A stretch of DNA of 56,815 bases from assembly GCA_015055625.1 (NCBI GenBank), contig SVHU01000016.1, positions 1 to 56,815 of the forward strand, written 5' to 3'. Positions 8,461-15,880 of this stretch are shown here, piece by piece. Origin of the DNA: Clostridiales bacterium (GTDB lineage Bacteria > Bacillota > Clostridia > Christensenellales > Pumilibacteraceae). Positions within the stretch are counted from its first letter, which is position 1. Every line of letters starts with the position of its first letter. The notes below the pieces were generated by a model. That model did not search any database. It was not told where the DNA came from and was given only the letters and a program-made list of their open reading frames with translations. The translations under genes and the position numbers were made by a program.

Positions 8461-8505
8461 GGTGACTCATCGGGGATTCGAACCCCGGACACCGTGATTA
8501 AAAGT
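8461..8505 (-). repeat. attL-like site: 3' fragment of tRNA-Lys(UUU)
   Basis: These 45 bp are identical to 21927-21971, the 3' part of the intact tRNA-Lys(UUU) from CCA to the anticodon loop. Similarity fades over the next dozen bases. It marks the left end of the integrated element. A short palindrome (TTAAGGC/GCCTTAA, 8520-8537) follows inside the element. Confidence 0.85.
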
Positions 8506-8572
8506 TACGCGCTCTACGGTTAAGGCTAAAGCCTTAAAACGTGTTTTTAAGGGTACATTTGGGAGGGATTTT

Positions 8573-9697
8573 ATGTACTTAGAAAATTTAGGCAATCAAA
8601 AAATTAGATATGACGGTAGCCATTGGTATGCTAGCGTGCGCTATTCAGACACTACGTCGCACCAGGAAAAAGTATGTCTTAGCGCAATCAAGTTAGCTCT
8701 TGCCGTTGGAATTGACCACGATCTTGTTTATGACGTTGAAAGCGCCGAAAAAGCCGTTAAAGAGAGTCTTGATTGGCTTTTTGGAGAAGAATATTATAAC
8801 TATAATCTCTTAATGGTTAAGAAGACTATCCAGGAATATTTTTATCCGATAGACGAAAATCAAAGGTCAAGAGAAGCGCATCCACTCCGCTCATTCTTAA
8901 AAGAAGTACTTCAGAGCATTGTTTCGGAGTATAATCCGCATTGTAGAACTAAACTTGAAAAGCTTATGTCAGATTATCTTGCTGAAGAGCAAGGTTTGGT
9001 CCTTAAAGACAATCCTGAGCTTCAGGTAGAGTTTAAGCGAGTTGTATCAGAGTTCTACGTTGCTCTCAAAGTTCGCAGGGAACGTTTCAAGCAACGTGCG
9101 ATATTAAATAATTATAACTACTTCGTCACCTTTACGCGCGACGACGAGAAGCTGGAGAGTTTTGAAGAGTTTGAAATAAAGCTTAAGAACACTCTTAAGA
9201 ACTTAAAACAGCGCTACGGCTGGAAGTATCAGGGAACGTTCGAATGGTCGGAAAATGGACGTTTGCACGCTCACCTTTTAGTTTCTATCCCGGACGGAAC
9301 GTTGCCAGGAAAGCTAACCTGGGTGGACCGTTTTAACGAGAAAAAGAAAAGAATGACAAAGAACCTGGAGAGCGACTACTTTAGAGAACGTATCGGAATC
9401 AACGACTTTGTTGCAATAGACAAAAAGGACCTGCTTAACGGTCACACCATTGATTATATCCTTAAGTACATAACCAAGAGTACGGATCAGATCTATTACT
9501 GCAGAGGACTTTCTGACGGCGTAGAAGTTGATGTTGACGAGTTGGAAGTTGCTACCGTATTATATTATAAATACTGCGCAAGAGTTTACTTTTTCGATTC
9601 AGACTTTTCGGATGAAGAGTCAGATTCTTACGTCAACAATCCAAACGTTGACTACTTTAAGGACCGCTATATGCTAAAGCAGGGCTCATTCCTGTAA
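8573..9697 (+). CDS. rolling-circle replication initiator (HUH endonuclease)
   Basis: Product of 374 residues predicted to nick the element's double-strand origin and start rolling-circle replication. The C-terminal half holds the HUH metal motif as GRLHAHLLVSIP (around residue 230) after a YFVTFTRDDE strand, and the expected tyrosine motif DYILKYITKST (around 293), followed by a YCRGL stretch common in Rep proteins of single-strand phages and plasmids. The N-terminal 170 residues are unfamiliar. It starts with ATG after GGGAGG and is the first gene inside the left end. A hairpin terminator and the large palindrome at 9875-9953, a candidate target, follow it. Confidence 0.75.
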   Translation: MYLENLGNQKIRYDGSHWYASVRYSDTTSHQEKVCLSAIKLALAVGIDHDLVYDVESAEKAVKESLDWLFGEEYYNYNLLMVKKTIQEYFYPIDENQRSREAHPLRSFLKEVLQSIVSEYNPHCRTKLEKLMSDYLAEEQGLVLKDNPELQVEFKRVVSEFYVALKVRRERFKQRAILNNYNYFVTFTRDDEKLESFEEFEIKLKNTLKNLKQRYGWKYQGTFEWSENGRLHAHLLVSIPDGTLPGKLTWVDRFNEKKKRMTKNLESDYFRERIGINDFVAIDKKDLLNGHTIDYILKYITKSTDQIYYCRGLSDGVEVDVDELEVATVLYYKYCARVYFFDSDFSDEESDSYVNNPNVDYFKDRYMLKQGSFL

Positions 9698-9723
9698 TAT
9701 ATCAACCAATTCAGTCTTAGTTA

Positions 9724-9750
9724 ACCGTCACAGCGTTGTGACGGTATTTT
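9724..9750 (+). terminator. terminator after the Rep gene
   Basis: ACCGTCACA (9724-9732) pairs with TGTGACGGT (9737-9745) around a GCGT loop, followed by ATTTT. Confidence 0.65.
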
Positions 9751-9874
9751 CCGTTATATGAGTTGCAAAAAGCCGAGGATCCCCAGCGGTTTAAAGTCGC
9801 AAAACTTTAGTTTTCGACTTCCGGTGGGTGCCCCGGCGTGCCAATAAACGTAAGAAAACCGCCCACAAAGTGGG

Positions 9875-9953
9875 TTAGACGTCGTTGATACGGGTTGCCC
9901 GCGCGCGCGAGCGCGCGGGCATGCCCCTTGTTTGAAGTATCAACGACGTCTAA
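9875..9953. other. nested palindrome: candidate origin or packaging signal
   Basis: A perfect 17-bp inverted repeat, TTAGACGTCGTTGATAC (9875-9891) with its complement at 9937-9953, encloses a very GC-rich perfect 11-bp hairpin (9896-9906 with 9911-9921) closed by a GCGA loop. A smaller CCCAC/GTGGG hairpin lies just before (about 9862-9874). No gene occupies 9698-9988. The position beside an HUH initiator in a filamentous-phage-like element suggests the replication origin or the DNA packaging signal. Confidence 0.55.
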
Positions 9954-9988
9954 TGATAAACAGGAAAAAAAAGACGTATTGCTACGTC

Positions 9989-10927
9989 TTATTTCTTCCA
10001 TTCTGGCATAAATCCAAAATGTTCAATTGCTTTAGTTTTTAATTCTCTTAATAAATTAGACTTGAAAGTTTGAGTATCGTGTTTAGGATCGTCTTGTTCA
10101 ATGCTGATATATGGAATATTATATTTATTGTATAGTTCTTCTTTTTCTTTTCGTTCTTCTAAGTATTTTTGAGTTTTCATACCCCAGTATTCTATGTAAA
10201 TACCTTTACCGTTTGCAATAGGAATAAACCAGTCACACTTTTTGCGTTTTTCTACTATTTCATCAATACTTTTACCGTAACAGTGCAATATAAAAGCATT
10301 ATATAAAATATCATCTATTTTTACTTCCATATCAGAGTCTACGTTATGTCCGTCTTGTGCTGTGTTTATTTTGCTTTTTTGTTCGTCTTTTTCTTTTCGG
10401 TCTTCCTCGATTTTTGTATTTTGATTGGTTGTATCTTTTCCTTTTATTAGAGTCTGAACGTCTTTATATACTCTATCAATAAGAGAAGAATCGTCATTTA
10501 TATTTGCATCTGCCATTGCGATAGCAATTAGTCTATTGCATTGCTTTTTAGTTTCTTCAATGCTTTTGATTATAAAAATTCTTTCTTTTAGGTTGTAATA
10601 ATGATCTCTAAGTTTTCTAACAGAGCTGTTTTTGTCTAATTCTTCTATATGATCTTTAGTTTCGTAATAACAATTTTTGCATTGCATTTTACCGTTTGAT
10701 GGTGATCCGCAAACTATGCAAGTATTATTGGATTCGGCTGGTTTAACTTCTTGGTTGAGAAGCTTACGTGTTTTTGCTTCAATAAAGTTACCTTTTTCGT
10801 CAGTTAAAATTTCTCCGTTTTTAAGCATATCTGCATGTTCGGGACAAAGTCTATCTTTTCTTGCTTTTCCCATATATACTCGTGTTTTTTCTCCACAGAT
10901 AGGGCATTTTAGTTCGTTACTTTCCAT
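9989..10927 (-). CDS. zinc-ribbon protein with possible PD-(D/E)XK nuclease domain
   Basis: Product of 312 residues, not recognised with certainty. The N-terminus has two cysteine pairs typical of zinc ribbons (LKCPICGEK; CIVCGSPSNGKMQCKNC, about residues 7-85), and the middle is charged and coil-like. The C-terminal part has a pattern like nuclease folds of the PD-(D/E)XK kind: CDWFIP, then GIYIEYWGM, then a lysine-rich helix and YNIPYISIEQDD. It lies downstream of the repressor gene on the same strand with an 11-bp gap, so it is probably expressed in the quiescent state. That placement is common for cargo such as superinfection exclusion or defence genes; this role is inference. Confidence 0.5.
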   Translation of the reverse strand: MESNELKCPICGEKTRVYMGKARKDRLCPEHADMLKNGEILTDEKGNFIEAKTRKLLNQEVKPAESNNTCIVCGSPSNGKMQCKNCYYETKDHIEELDKNSSVRKLRDHYYNLKERIFIIKSIEETKKQCNRLIAIAMADANINDDSSLIDRVYKDVQTLIKGKDTTNQNTKIEEDRKEKDEQKSKINTAQDGHNVDSDMEVKIDDILYNAFILHCYGKSIDEIVEKRKKCDWFIPIANGKGIYIEYWGMKTQKYLEERKEKEELYNKYNIPYISIEQDDPKHDTQTFKSNLLRELKTKAIEHFGFMPEWKK

Positions 10928-10938
10928 TATATGCTCCT

Positions 10939-11199
10939 TTATTTAATATTTATTGTTTGGTTGAAAATTGTGGTAATTTCTTTTTGTCTTTCTTTTTCTT
11001 GTATTGATTCTTTTCCTATAAGTTCATCAATTGTTATTCCAAAGCAGTTTGCTAGCAATACACACTGCTGTATATTAGGTATTCCTTTGTCTGATTCAAT
11101 CCAACTAATAGTGTTTTGTGGTATTCCTGTTATTTTTGCTACTTCTTGTTGTGTTAATCCACTTGCTTTTCTATTGATTTTTATTTCATTTCCATACAT
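10939..11199 (-). CDS. Cro/C1-type (XRE) repressor
   Basis: A DNA-binding protein of 86 residues with a clear XRE helix-turn-helix: LTQQEVAKITGIPQNTISWIE at about residues 15-36, then GIPNIQQCVLLANCFGITIDEL, which completes the five-helix domain. It diverges from the long plus-strand gene run starting at 11325. The 125-bp spacer holds a strong promoter covered by two identical palindromes, the likely binding sites. It therefore probably keeps the element silent, like a phage lysogeny repressor. Its own promoter is less clear. Confidence 0.85.
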   Translation of the reverse strand: MYGNEIKINRKASGLTQQEVAKITGIPQNTISWIESDKGIPNIQQCVLLANCFGITIDELIGKESIQEKERQKEITTIFNQTINIK

Positions 11200-11246
11200 A
11201 TTTTAACATCTCCATAATGATTTTATCAAAATTTTGCTAAAAATGC

Positions 11247-11318
11247 TTGACATATCAAGATATTGATATTATAATCTAAAATATCAAGATATTGATAAAT
11301 TAAATTTTTCAGGAGGAA
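11247..11318 (+). promoter_or_regulatory. main early promoter with two repressor operators
   Basis: TTGACA (11247-11252) and TATAAT (11270-11275) are 17 bp apart. The spacer is the inverted repeat ATATCAAGATATTGATAT (11252-11269), and a second copy, differing only in its last base, lies at 11281-11298, over the expected start. Centre-to-centre distance is 29 bp. AGGAGGAA (11311-11318) is the ribosome site of the first gene. Confidence 0.8.
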
Positions 11319-11324
11319 TTTATT

Positions 11325-11780
11325 ATGGAAGAAAAGAAGGTTTGTTTTGTTGACGTTGAAAATGAGCGTGCTTTTGAGATTGAGATCCAAAAGATTAGCG
11401 GAATTAGAAAGTGTCAATGTTGTGGCTTAACGTATATCGAGCTGGACAATGTTTACGGTATTACAGCTAAAATAGGCGTTAAGCAGGAATTTAGTCAAGT
11501 ATTTAAGCAAATTGCTAAAGCCTACGGTCCAGTTAGCCCTGACGTAAAAGACTACGTTGATTTAACTGTGCGTTCTAAGGAAACTGATAGTCTTTTAGCT
11601 TTACGTATTAACGTTAACAAAATAGACAACGTGTTTTTAGAAGACGACGGTTTTGTAGTTGTTGGTGTTCAAGATTATGGCTATTCGGAATATTCGTATT
11701 TTAAAATCCGTGAAGATTTAGTTGGTTTTGCTACACTTTTTGCTCAGTCTGTAGGTGAAAGCGAGGTACAAAATGACTAA
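11325..11780 (+). CDS. hypothetical element protein, first gene of the operon
   Basis: Product of 151 residues with no family I recognise. It is soluble and beta-rich in appearance, with a CQCC pair near residue 35. Its layout resembles the next gene's product: a Y-E-rich strand, a helix like QVFKQIAKAYG, and near the end a strand-strand-helix unit (GYSEYSYFKIREDLVGFATLFAQSVG). The two may be ancient tandem paralogs. It is the first gene after the repressor-controlled promoter, with a strong ribosome site, so it is made early. Its end overlaps the next gene by 8 bp. Confidence 0.6.
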   Translation: MEEKKVCFVDVENERAFEIEIQKISGIRKCQCCGLTYIELDNVYGITAKIGVKQEFSQVFKQIAKAYGPVSPDVKDYVDLTVRSKETDSLLALRINVNKIDNVFLEDDGFVVVGVQDYGYSEYSYFKIREDLVGFATLFAQSVGESEVQND

Positions 11781-12234
11781 CGATAAACTAGTAAAAATCA
11801 CGAGGATTGAAGACGGTTACGTCTTACGATTAGATCCGGAAAGCATTGTAGAGATTGCTTCGGTTAACGACGTTACGGAGGTTACCTATTATGAAACCCT
11901 GGAAGAAACGGTTACGGTGGCGGTCTACGAAGATCTGTTCAAGGTATGTGCAAGGGTGGCATCTGCTGCTGAAATGTTTGGTATTTTAGGTCGGTCTAAT
12001 TACGGCAAGGGGAGGGTTCGACTTCCGTTACTCTGTGAAACGGTTGATCAGGATGTGGATCTTCCTGCATACCTTGTAAACTGTGTTAAGTATAATCCTG
12101 ATCTGGACGCTGTGTATGTGTCTGTTCATTCGCTCCAGGGCGCATATCTTACTACGTACTGCATAAGAAGTTCGTTTGGTTATATTTGCGCGGCAATCGC
12201 CTATGCGCTTGGGTTTAAGGATCAGGTGAAGTGA
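11773..12234 (+). CDS. hypothetical element protein, possible paralog of the previous gene
   Basis: Product of 153 residues, function unknown. The ATG at 11773 follows GCGAGGT and overlaps the previous stop, suggesting translational coupling; a GTG at 11755 is a less likely start. The region TYYETLEETVTVAVYEDLF and the end (YLTTYCIRSSFGYICAAIAYALGF) follow the same order as matching parts of the 151-residue protein before it. No membrane segment is obvious. Confidence 0.55.
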   Translation: MTNDKLVKITRIEDGYVLRLDPESIVEIASVNDVTEVTYYETLEETVTVAVYEDLFKVCARVASAAEMFGILGRSNYGKGRVRLPLLCETVDQDVDLPAYLVNCVKYNPDLDAVYVSVHSLQGAYLTTYCIRSSFGYICAAIAYALGFKDQVK

Positions 12235-12235
12235 T

Positions 12236-12433
12236 ATGGAAGTTGCTACATTAATTTTAAGTATAGTGTCAGTTGTGTTTTTATTTTTCTTGTTGTTTCT
12301 TAATTTTTTAAGTATTATGCTTACTTATGTTCCAGAGTTAATGGATAAGGTTCTTGCTGAACAAGCTTCAAATATGGTGGCAGAACTATCTGATAAAGAC
12401 GAGGTGGACTGTAATGACAACAAAGAAGAATAA
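12236..12433 (+). CDS. small single-span membrane protein
   Basis: Product of 65 residues. Residues 5-30 form one long hydrophobic helix (LILSIVSVVFLFFLLFLNFL), and the remainder is acidic. Its ATG is 2 bp after the previous stop. In filamentous phages small one-span proteins act as coat or minor virion proteins, but those usually have a basic C-terminus. This one is acidic, so its role is open. Confidence 0.5.
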   Translation: MEVATLILSIVSVVFLFFLLFLNFLSIMLTYVPELMDKVLAEQASNMVAELSDKDEVDCNDNKEE

Positions 12434-12470
12434 AATTATAAGTTATAAGCGTTTTTTGGGGGTGCTGTAA
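12414..12470 (+). CDS. possible 18-residue basic leader peptide
   Basis: An ATG at 12414 after GAGGTGG opens 18 codons (MTTKKNKIISYKRFLGVL) that begin inside the preceding gene and end in a TAATG overlap with the next start. It may couple translation of 12236 and 12470, or be chance. Confidence 0.3.
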   Translation: MTTKKNKIISYKRFLGVL

Positions 12471-12697
12471 TGTGTGCGCTGTTTGATGACGGTATTTCTA
12501 GAGAGCGTGAGAAGCGGGTTAAGCCAGACTTCTGCGCCGGGTGCGCGTACCTGGATAAGACAAAGACCGACGGTGTCTGGTGTGATAAATTCATAGCAGA
12601 AGTCAAGGGGTTATACGTGCAGGATCTTGCCTATTTAGGCTGTCCGAGAGCTGACGTAGAGAGAAAAAGCTTCCATGGTAGGAAGCCACGGAGGTAA
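12470..12697 (+). CDS. small cysteine-rich protein
   Basis: Product of 75 residues, function unknown. Four cysteines (FCAGCAYLDKTK, VWCDKF and a later GCP) could bind one zinc ion. The C-terminus is basic (RKSFHGRKPRR), which would suit nucleic-acid binding. The start lies in GGGGGTGCTGTAATG and overlaps the stop of the small frame before it. The next gene follows after 2 bp. Confidence 0.5.
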   Translation: MCALFDDGISREREKRVKPDFCAGCAYLDKTKTDGVWCDKFIAEVKGLYVQDLAYLGCPRADVERKSFHGRKPRR

Positions 12698-12699
12698 TT

Positions 12700-12897
12700 A
12701 TGAATAACGATTCTAACTACAAAAAATATACTTTGGTATATCAGAAAATTACAAGCACGTGCTACGCTTCGTCGCTTGGCGAGGCGAGTAGAATAGGAAT
12801 GTTTACTGCTGTAAAAGGCAAGACCGGTGTGTTTATTATGGCGCGACCGTATGTGCCTGACACGTCCAAAAATGCGACGTCTTCGGGCTTTACCTAG
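12700..12897 (+). CDS. small hypothetical protein
   Basis: Product of 65 residues with a strong ribosome site (GGAGGTAATTATG). No known motif; it contains YTLVYQKITSTCYASSLGEA and ends in a polar tail. It belongs to the same tightly packed run of small genes. Bases 12898-13003 are a gap without a recognisable promoter. Confidence 0.45.
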   Translation: MNNDSNYKKYTLVYQKITSTCYASSLGEASRIGMFTAVKGKTGVFIMARPYVPDTSKNATSSGFT

Positions 12898-13003
12898 CGC
12901 AGTATAGCTTATTCTTTGGTATGGTAAATAGTGTTCAAAAGTAAATAAAACTGCCTTAAAAACGAAAATAAACAAAAATAATATAATGGGAGATTGAATA
13001 ATT

Positions 13004-13519
13004 ATGGCAAAAGTATTAAACGTAACAGAACTTACAGGCGTTAAGATTAAGAGAGAACTTGAAAAAGGAAGAGACGGTAGAGAGTATAACAGATACACTT
13101 TTATAACTAAGATTCGTAACAAAACGCAAAATATCAGATTGCTTAGTGGCTCGGCAAACGGTTCGGATAGATTCGACAACTTGAACCTTTGCTTTGACGA
13201 TAAGAACGAGGCGGATCTTATAAGAGAAGAAACCAAGGATACCGTTAACAACCGTACTACTGTTGTATATAAGGCTGAGGGTAGATTTGTAGACGATACC
13301 GGTTTTGAAGAGATTGTGCAGGACGTTATCCGTCCAGCACAGAGAAGTGACGGTTCTATGCTCGAGAGTTTTATAAATAACGTGCTTCGTCGAAAAGCAA
13401 TAGAAAACGGTGAGAGTGTAAACGAGAACTACCTTGGTGAAGAAACGGACTCCGTAGCCGTGGCGGAAGAGAACGCTGAACTTGCGGAAATAACTAAAAA
13501 ATCTAAAAGGAAGGAATAG
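13004..13519 (+). CDS. hypothetical protein, candidate ssDNA-binding protein
   Basis: Product of 171 residues. A basic, strand-forming N-terminal 60 residues (KIKRELEKGRDGREYNRYTF, ITKIRNKTQNIRLLSG) is followed by an acidic middle and a tail with glutamates and a final KKSKRKE. Filamentous phages place a single-strand DNA-binding protein between the replication genes and the virion genes, and this gene is in that position. The function is inferred from place and charge only; no motif proves it. It has a good ribosome site (GGGAGA). Confidence 0.4.
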   Translation: MAKVLNVTELTGVKIKRELEKGRDGREYNRYTFITKIRNKTQNIRLLSGSANGSDRFDNLNLCFDDKNEADLIREETKDTVNNRTTVVYKAEGRFVDDTGFEEIVQDVIRPAQRSDGSMLESFINNVLRRKAIENGESVNENYLGEETDSVAVAEENAELAEITKKSKRKE

Positions 13520-13521
13520 AA

Positions 13522-13764
13522 TTGAAAACAGTAAAAAATAAAAAAGGTAAAATGGTAACTCTTCTTAATCCCTCAGAGAAGGGTGCGAAGTTTGCAGATG
13601 AACTTCGAAACGGTGTTAAGCTTACTAATAAGGGTGAGTTAAAATGGGATAGCGCAAGTGGCAAGCCTGAGCGTTTAACTAAAGAGCAACGTTCCTATCG
13701 TGCAGGCTATTTGGACGCGCGTAAAGACAGTGCTAACGCATTTAAGGCAACAAAGAAAAAATAA
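13522..13764 (+). CDS. small basic protein with TTG start
   Basis: Product of 80 residues, strongly basic. It begins with TTG after AAGGAAGGA, with no ATG nearby. Recognisable phrases are TLLNPSEKGAKFADELRNG and LTKEQRSYRAGYLDARKDSA, a pattern I associate with small proteins of clostridial mobile elements without a known role. A short hairpin (ACTCT/AGAGT, about 13773-13787) follows the gene. Confidence 0.5.
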   Translation: MKTVKNKKGKMVTLLNPSEKGAKFADELRNGVKLTNKGELKWDSASGKPERLTKEQRSYRAGYLDARKDSANAFKATKKK

Positions 13765-13805
13765 AATAACCACTCTATAAAAGAGTGATTAAGTGAGGTA
13801 CATAA

Positions 13806-14147
13806 TTGAGTTATAAAAAATCTAAGGGAAAGTGGAGTCGTTCTCATTTGTTTTTAAAACGCAAAAAAACAAAAAATGAAGAGGGGCATCCTGCCTATAT
13901 ATTTGAGAGGAATAAAAACCAACGTAGATACTTGGCTTTTACTCATTCTTCATCTACTAATAAAATTAAAAATATTGAGTTGGATAAAAATGTGGATAGC
14001 AGAGATAATCGCAAGTGTCATGTGCACCCCATAGCAAAAATAGCTAACGTAAATGACTTTGAAAAACCTGTAAATCCATATAGTTTGAAGACAAATCGCG
14101 ATAAAGAACTTATTAAAGGTATTATTTCTAAAAATAAAAGGAAATAA
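13806..14147 (+). CDS. basic protein A, partner of a convergent small RNA
   Basis: Product of 113 residues, very basic at both ends; TTG start after GTGAGGT. The core reads GHPAYIFERNKNQRRYLAFT, HSSSTNKIKNIELDKNVD and a KCHVHP segment, then a helical tail ending IISKNKRK. The order of motifs (H-x-A with a hydrophobic strand, N-K, L-A, T-x-S, N-K, an H/F-V segment, then a basic helix) parallels the protein at 20052. It recalls the small-barrel layout of PemK/MazF-type proteins, but this is tentative. Its stop codon lies inside the U-tract of the oppositely oriented RNA gene. Confidence 0.45.
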   Translation: MSYKKSKGKWSRSHLFLKRKKTKNEEGHPAYIFERNKNQRRYLAFTHSSSTNKIKNIELDKNVDSRDNRKCHVHPIAKIANVNDFEKPVNPYSLKTNRDKELIKGIISKNKRK

Positions 14148-14210
14148 AAAAAAGACGGTCGCGAATCCGCTAGTGCACACAGTCCGATTATTATCGGCAG
14201 GCTACCGTCT
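14146..14210 (-). ncRNA. predicted minus-strand small RNA A
   Basis: A transcript from about 14210 to 14146 would fold into a closed structure: outer stem AGACGGT/ACCGTCT (14204-14210 with 14153-14159) around CCGAT/ATCGG (14184-14188 with 14193-14197) and GCG/CGC (14161-14170). The outer stem is directly followed by eight U, so it doubles as the terminator. The U-tract overlaps the stop codon of basic protein A. Confidence 0.65.
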
Positions 14211-14216
14211 ATATGT

Positions 14217-14245
14217 AGTATACTCAATTTACGTACTGATGTCAA
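14217..14245 (-). promoter_or_regulatory. promoter of small RNA A
   Basis: Consensus TTGACA (14240-14245), 17-bp spacer, TATACT (14217-14222), reading leftward into the structured RNA. There is no open frame behind it. Confidence 0.7.
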
Positions 14246-14297
14246 GCCTTTAAGGGCTATAAAATAAATTAAAAAGTGAGGTAAATAAAAAAGTAAA

Positions 14298-15119
14298 ATG
14301 GCAAAAATGAATAAAAAAAGTAAGATTGTAACAGGTGTGGCAGTAGGTCTTGCTACGCTTGTTGGTGTTGGCGCTGTCGGACTTGTATCTAAGGGTTTTA
14401 GAAACTGGGACGTTAGGGACTGGGTAGACGGCTATCAGAACGTGTTGGAAGTGTCTGACGAGTCGCAACTTCTCTGCGCAACGTGTGGAACTGAAGCAGA
14501 GTTTAGCCAGGAAGGACGCGCTGAAATTAAGTTTAAGAGCTTAGTAGAAGGCGAGATCGCTCACGCTACTGCAAAGCTTTATGATCAAAAGGGAAAAGAG
14601 CTAAAGCGAGCTAACGTCGTTATTTCGGCTAATATTAGTCTTAACGAAGACACAATGGCAGGCATAACGTTTGGACACGATATTACAACTAGTGGTCCTA
14701 AATATTATGGTCAAGCCTTTATGCTTCATTATGATAGTTCGTCTAAGCTACTTCGTGTTGTTGCTTATCGTGATTACGTTACGTATACTGATAACGACCA
14801 AGATCAGCATATTCTACCTAGCAATTCTAGCATATACAGTAACAGCTATAGCTTGTCTTACTATGGACTTTCCGATCTTAGTAATATCAAGTTTAGTGTA
14901 AGCAAGGTTGTAACGGCAACCGGCTCTTCGTATGAGGTTAAAGTCGGCAACAAGACCGTTGACTTCTTGACTTGTTGTGATGACAACGGTAACTACATTT
15001 TAGTTGATGGTAATGATGGCGATAACGCTAGCTACACCGAGTCTAAAGAAGCATATCCTGTATATCTGACTGCGTACGGAACGGAAGCGACGTTTAGAGA
15101 TGTTAAGTGGTCTGAGTAA
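14298..15119 (+). CDS. exported or membrane-anchored protein
   Basis: Product of 273 residues. A basic start (MAKMNKKSK) and the hydrophobic run IVTGVAVGLATLVGVGAVGL (residues 10-29) form a signal or anchor; the rest should lie outside the cell. That part is beta-rich and Asp/Ser/Tyr-rich (KPDQ-poor, with AEFSQEGRAEIKFKSLVEGE near the front). The ribosome site (GTGAGG, about 14276) is unusually far, about 16 bp, from this ATG. It is the first of a run of exported proteins and is probably a structural or surface protein of the element. Confidence 0.55.
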   Translation: MAKMNKKSKIVTGVAVGLATLVGVGAVGLVSKGFRNWDVRDWVDGYQNVLEVSDESQLLCATCGTEAEFSQEGRAEIKFKSLVEGEIAHATAKLYDQKGKELKRANVVISANISLNEDTMAGITFGHDITTSGPKYYGQAFMLHYDSSSKLLRVVAYRDYVTYTDNDQDQHILPSNSSIYSNSYSLSYYGLSDLSNIKFSVSKVVTATGSSYEVKVGNKTVDFLTCCDDNGNYILVDGNDGDNASYTESKEAYPVYLTAYGTEATFRDVKWSE

Positions 15120-15130
15120 TTGGAGGTATT

Positions 15131-15880
15131 ATGAGAAAAAAGCGCAAAAATAAATTTTGGTTAGTCCTGCTAGTAGTTTGTTTTTGCGGAATTATATTGG
15201 TAACTGCGCCCCTCCTGGCTGTTACCGGGATGTCGGGCGAGGACAAGCAGTCTTCGTCCGATATTTTAAATTCCGAAGTTAAAAAAGTAGATGCTAATCT
15301 TTTTTTGACAGATTTTCTTATAGGAAGTCGTAACGTCTGGTATTTGTCTTACTGCCTTCAGGACGGATTTGACGGTCACGATTATAATGAGTATCATCAG
15401 GACGAAAACCCTTTATATCTTACTCTTCGTTCTTGCTATTGTCCGGTTAATTTCTTTTATTACTCAATGGGTGAAACAATGATCGTTCAAGCTGTAGGTG
15501 TAACCCTTGAAAAAGGTGCTACCGTAACGGTATATAAAGAGACAGCCCAAGGCGTAACTGAAATATCCGAAACTTATACTGTTCTAAACGAGTCTGATAG
15601 ATATTACTCTAAACCCAGTGTGATCTATTTAGACGATAGGTGTGTTGATTTTATGTTTTCATTTGAAGATGGGCATTTTTTCATAATGTTCGGATTTAAT
15701 ATGGCTTATGGTAATGAAATGATTTATAATAATTACAATGATAAGGAAGAAATTGAGAACTATAAAAACAACTATGTATTGCCGGCAGTCAACGAACTTC
15801 TTACGGACAAGCTAATATCTTTTGACGGTGAATTTATAATAAAGGGTGAGGTGGAATATCATGGACATCTCGAACGTTAA
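15131..15880 (+). CDS. signal-anchored exported protein
   Basis: Product of 249 residues. KKRKNK then FWLVLLVVCFCGIILVTAPL gives a single N-terminal membrane segment, followed by an extracellular domain with three cysteines in the middle and many aromatic residues. No known family. It has the ribosome site GGAGG just before the ATG and overlaps the next gene by 20 bp, so the two products are probably made together. Confidence 0.55.
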   Translation: MRKKRKNKFWLVLLVVCFCGIILVTAPLLAVTGMSGEDKQSSSDILNSEVKKVDANLFLTDFLIGSRNVWYLSYCLQDGFDGHDYNEYHQDENPLYLTLRSCYCPVNFFYYSMGETMIVQAVGVTLEKGATVTVYKETAQGVTEISETYTVLNESDRYYSKPSVIYLDDRCVDFMFSFEDGHFFIMFGFNMAYGNEMIYNNYNDKEEIENYKNNYVLPAVNELLTDKLISFDGEFIIKGEVEYHGHLER

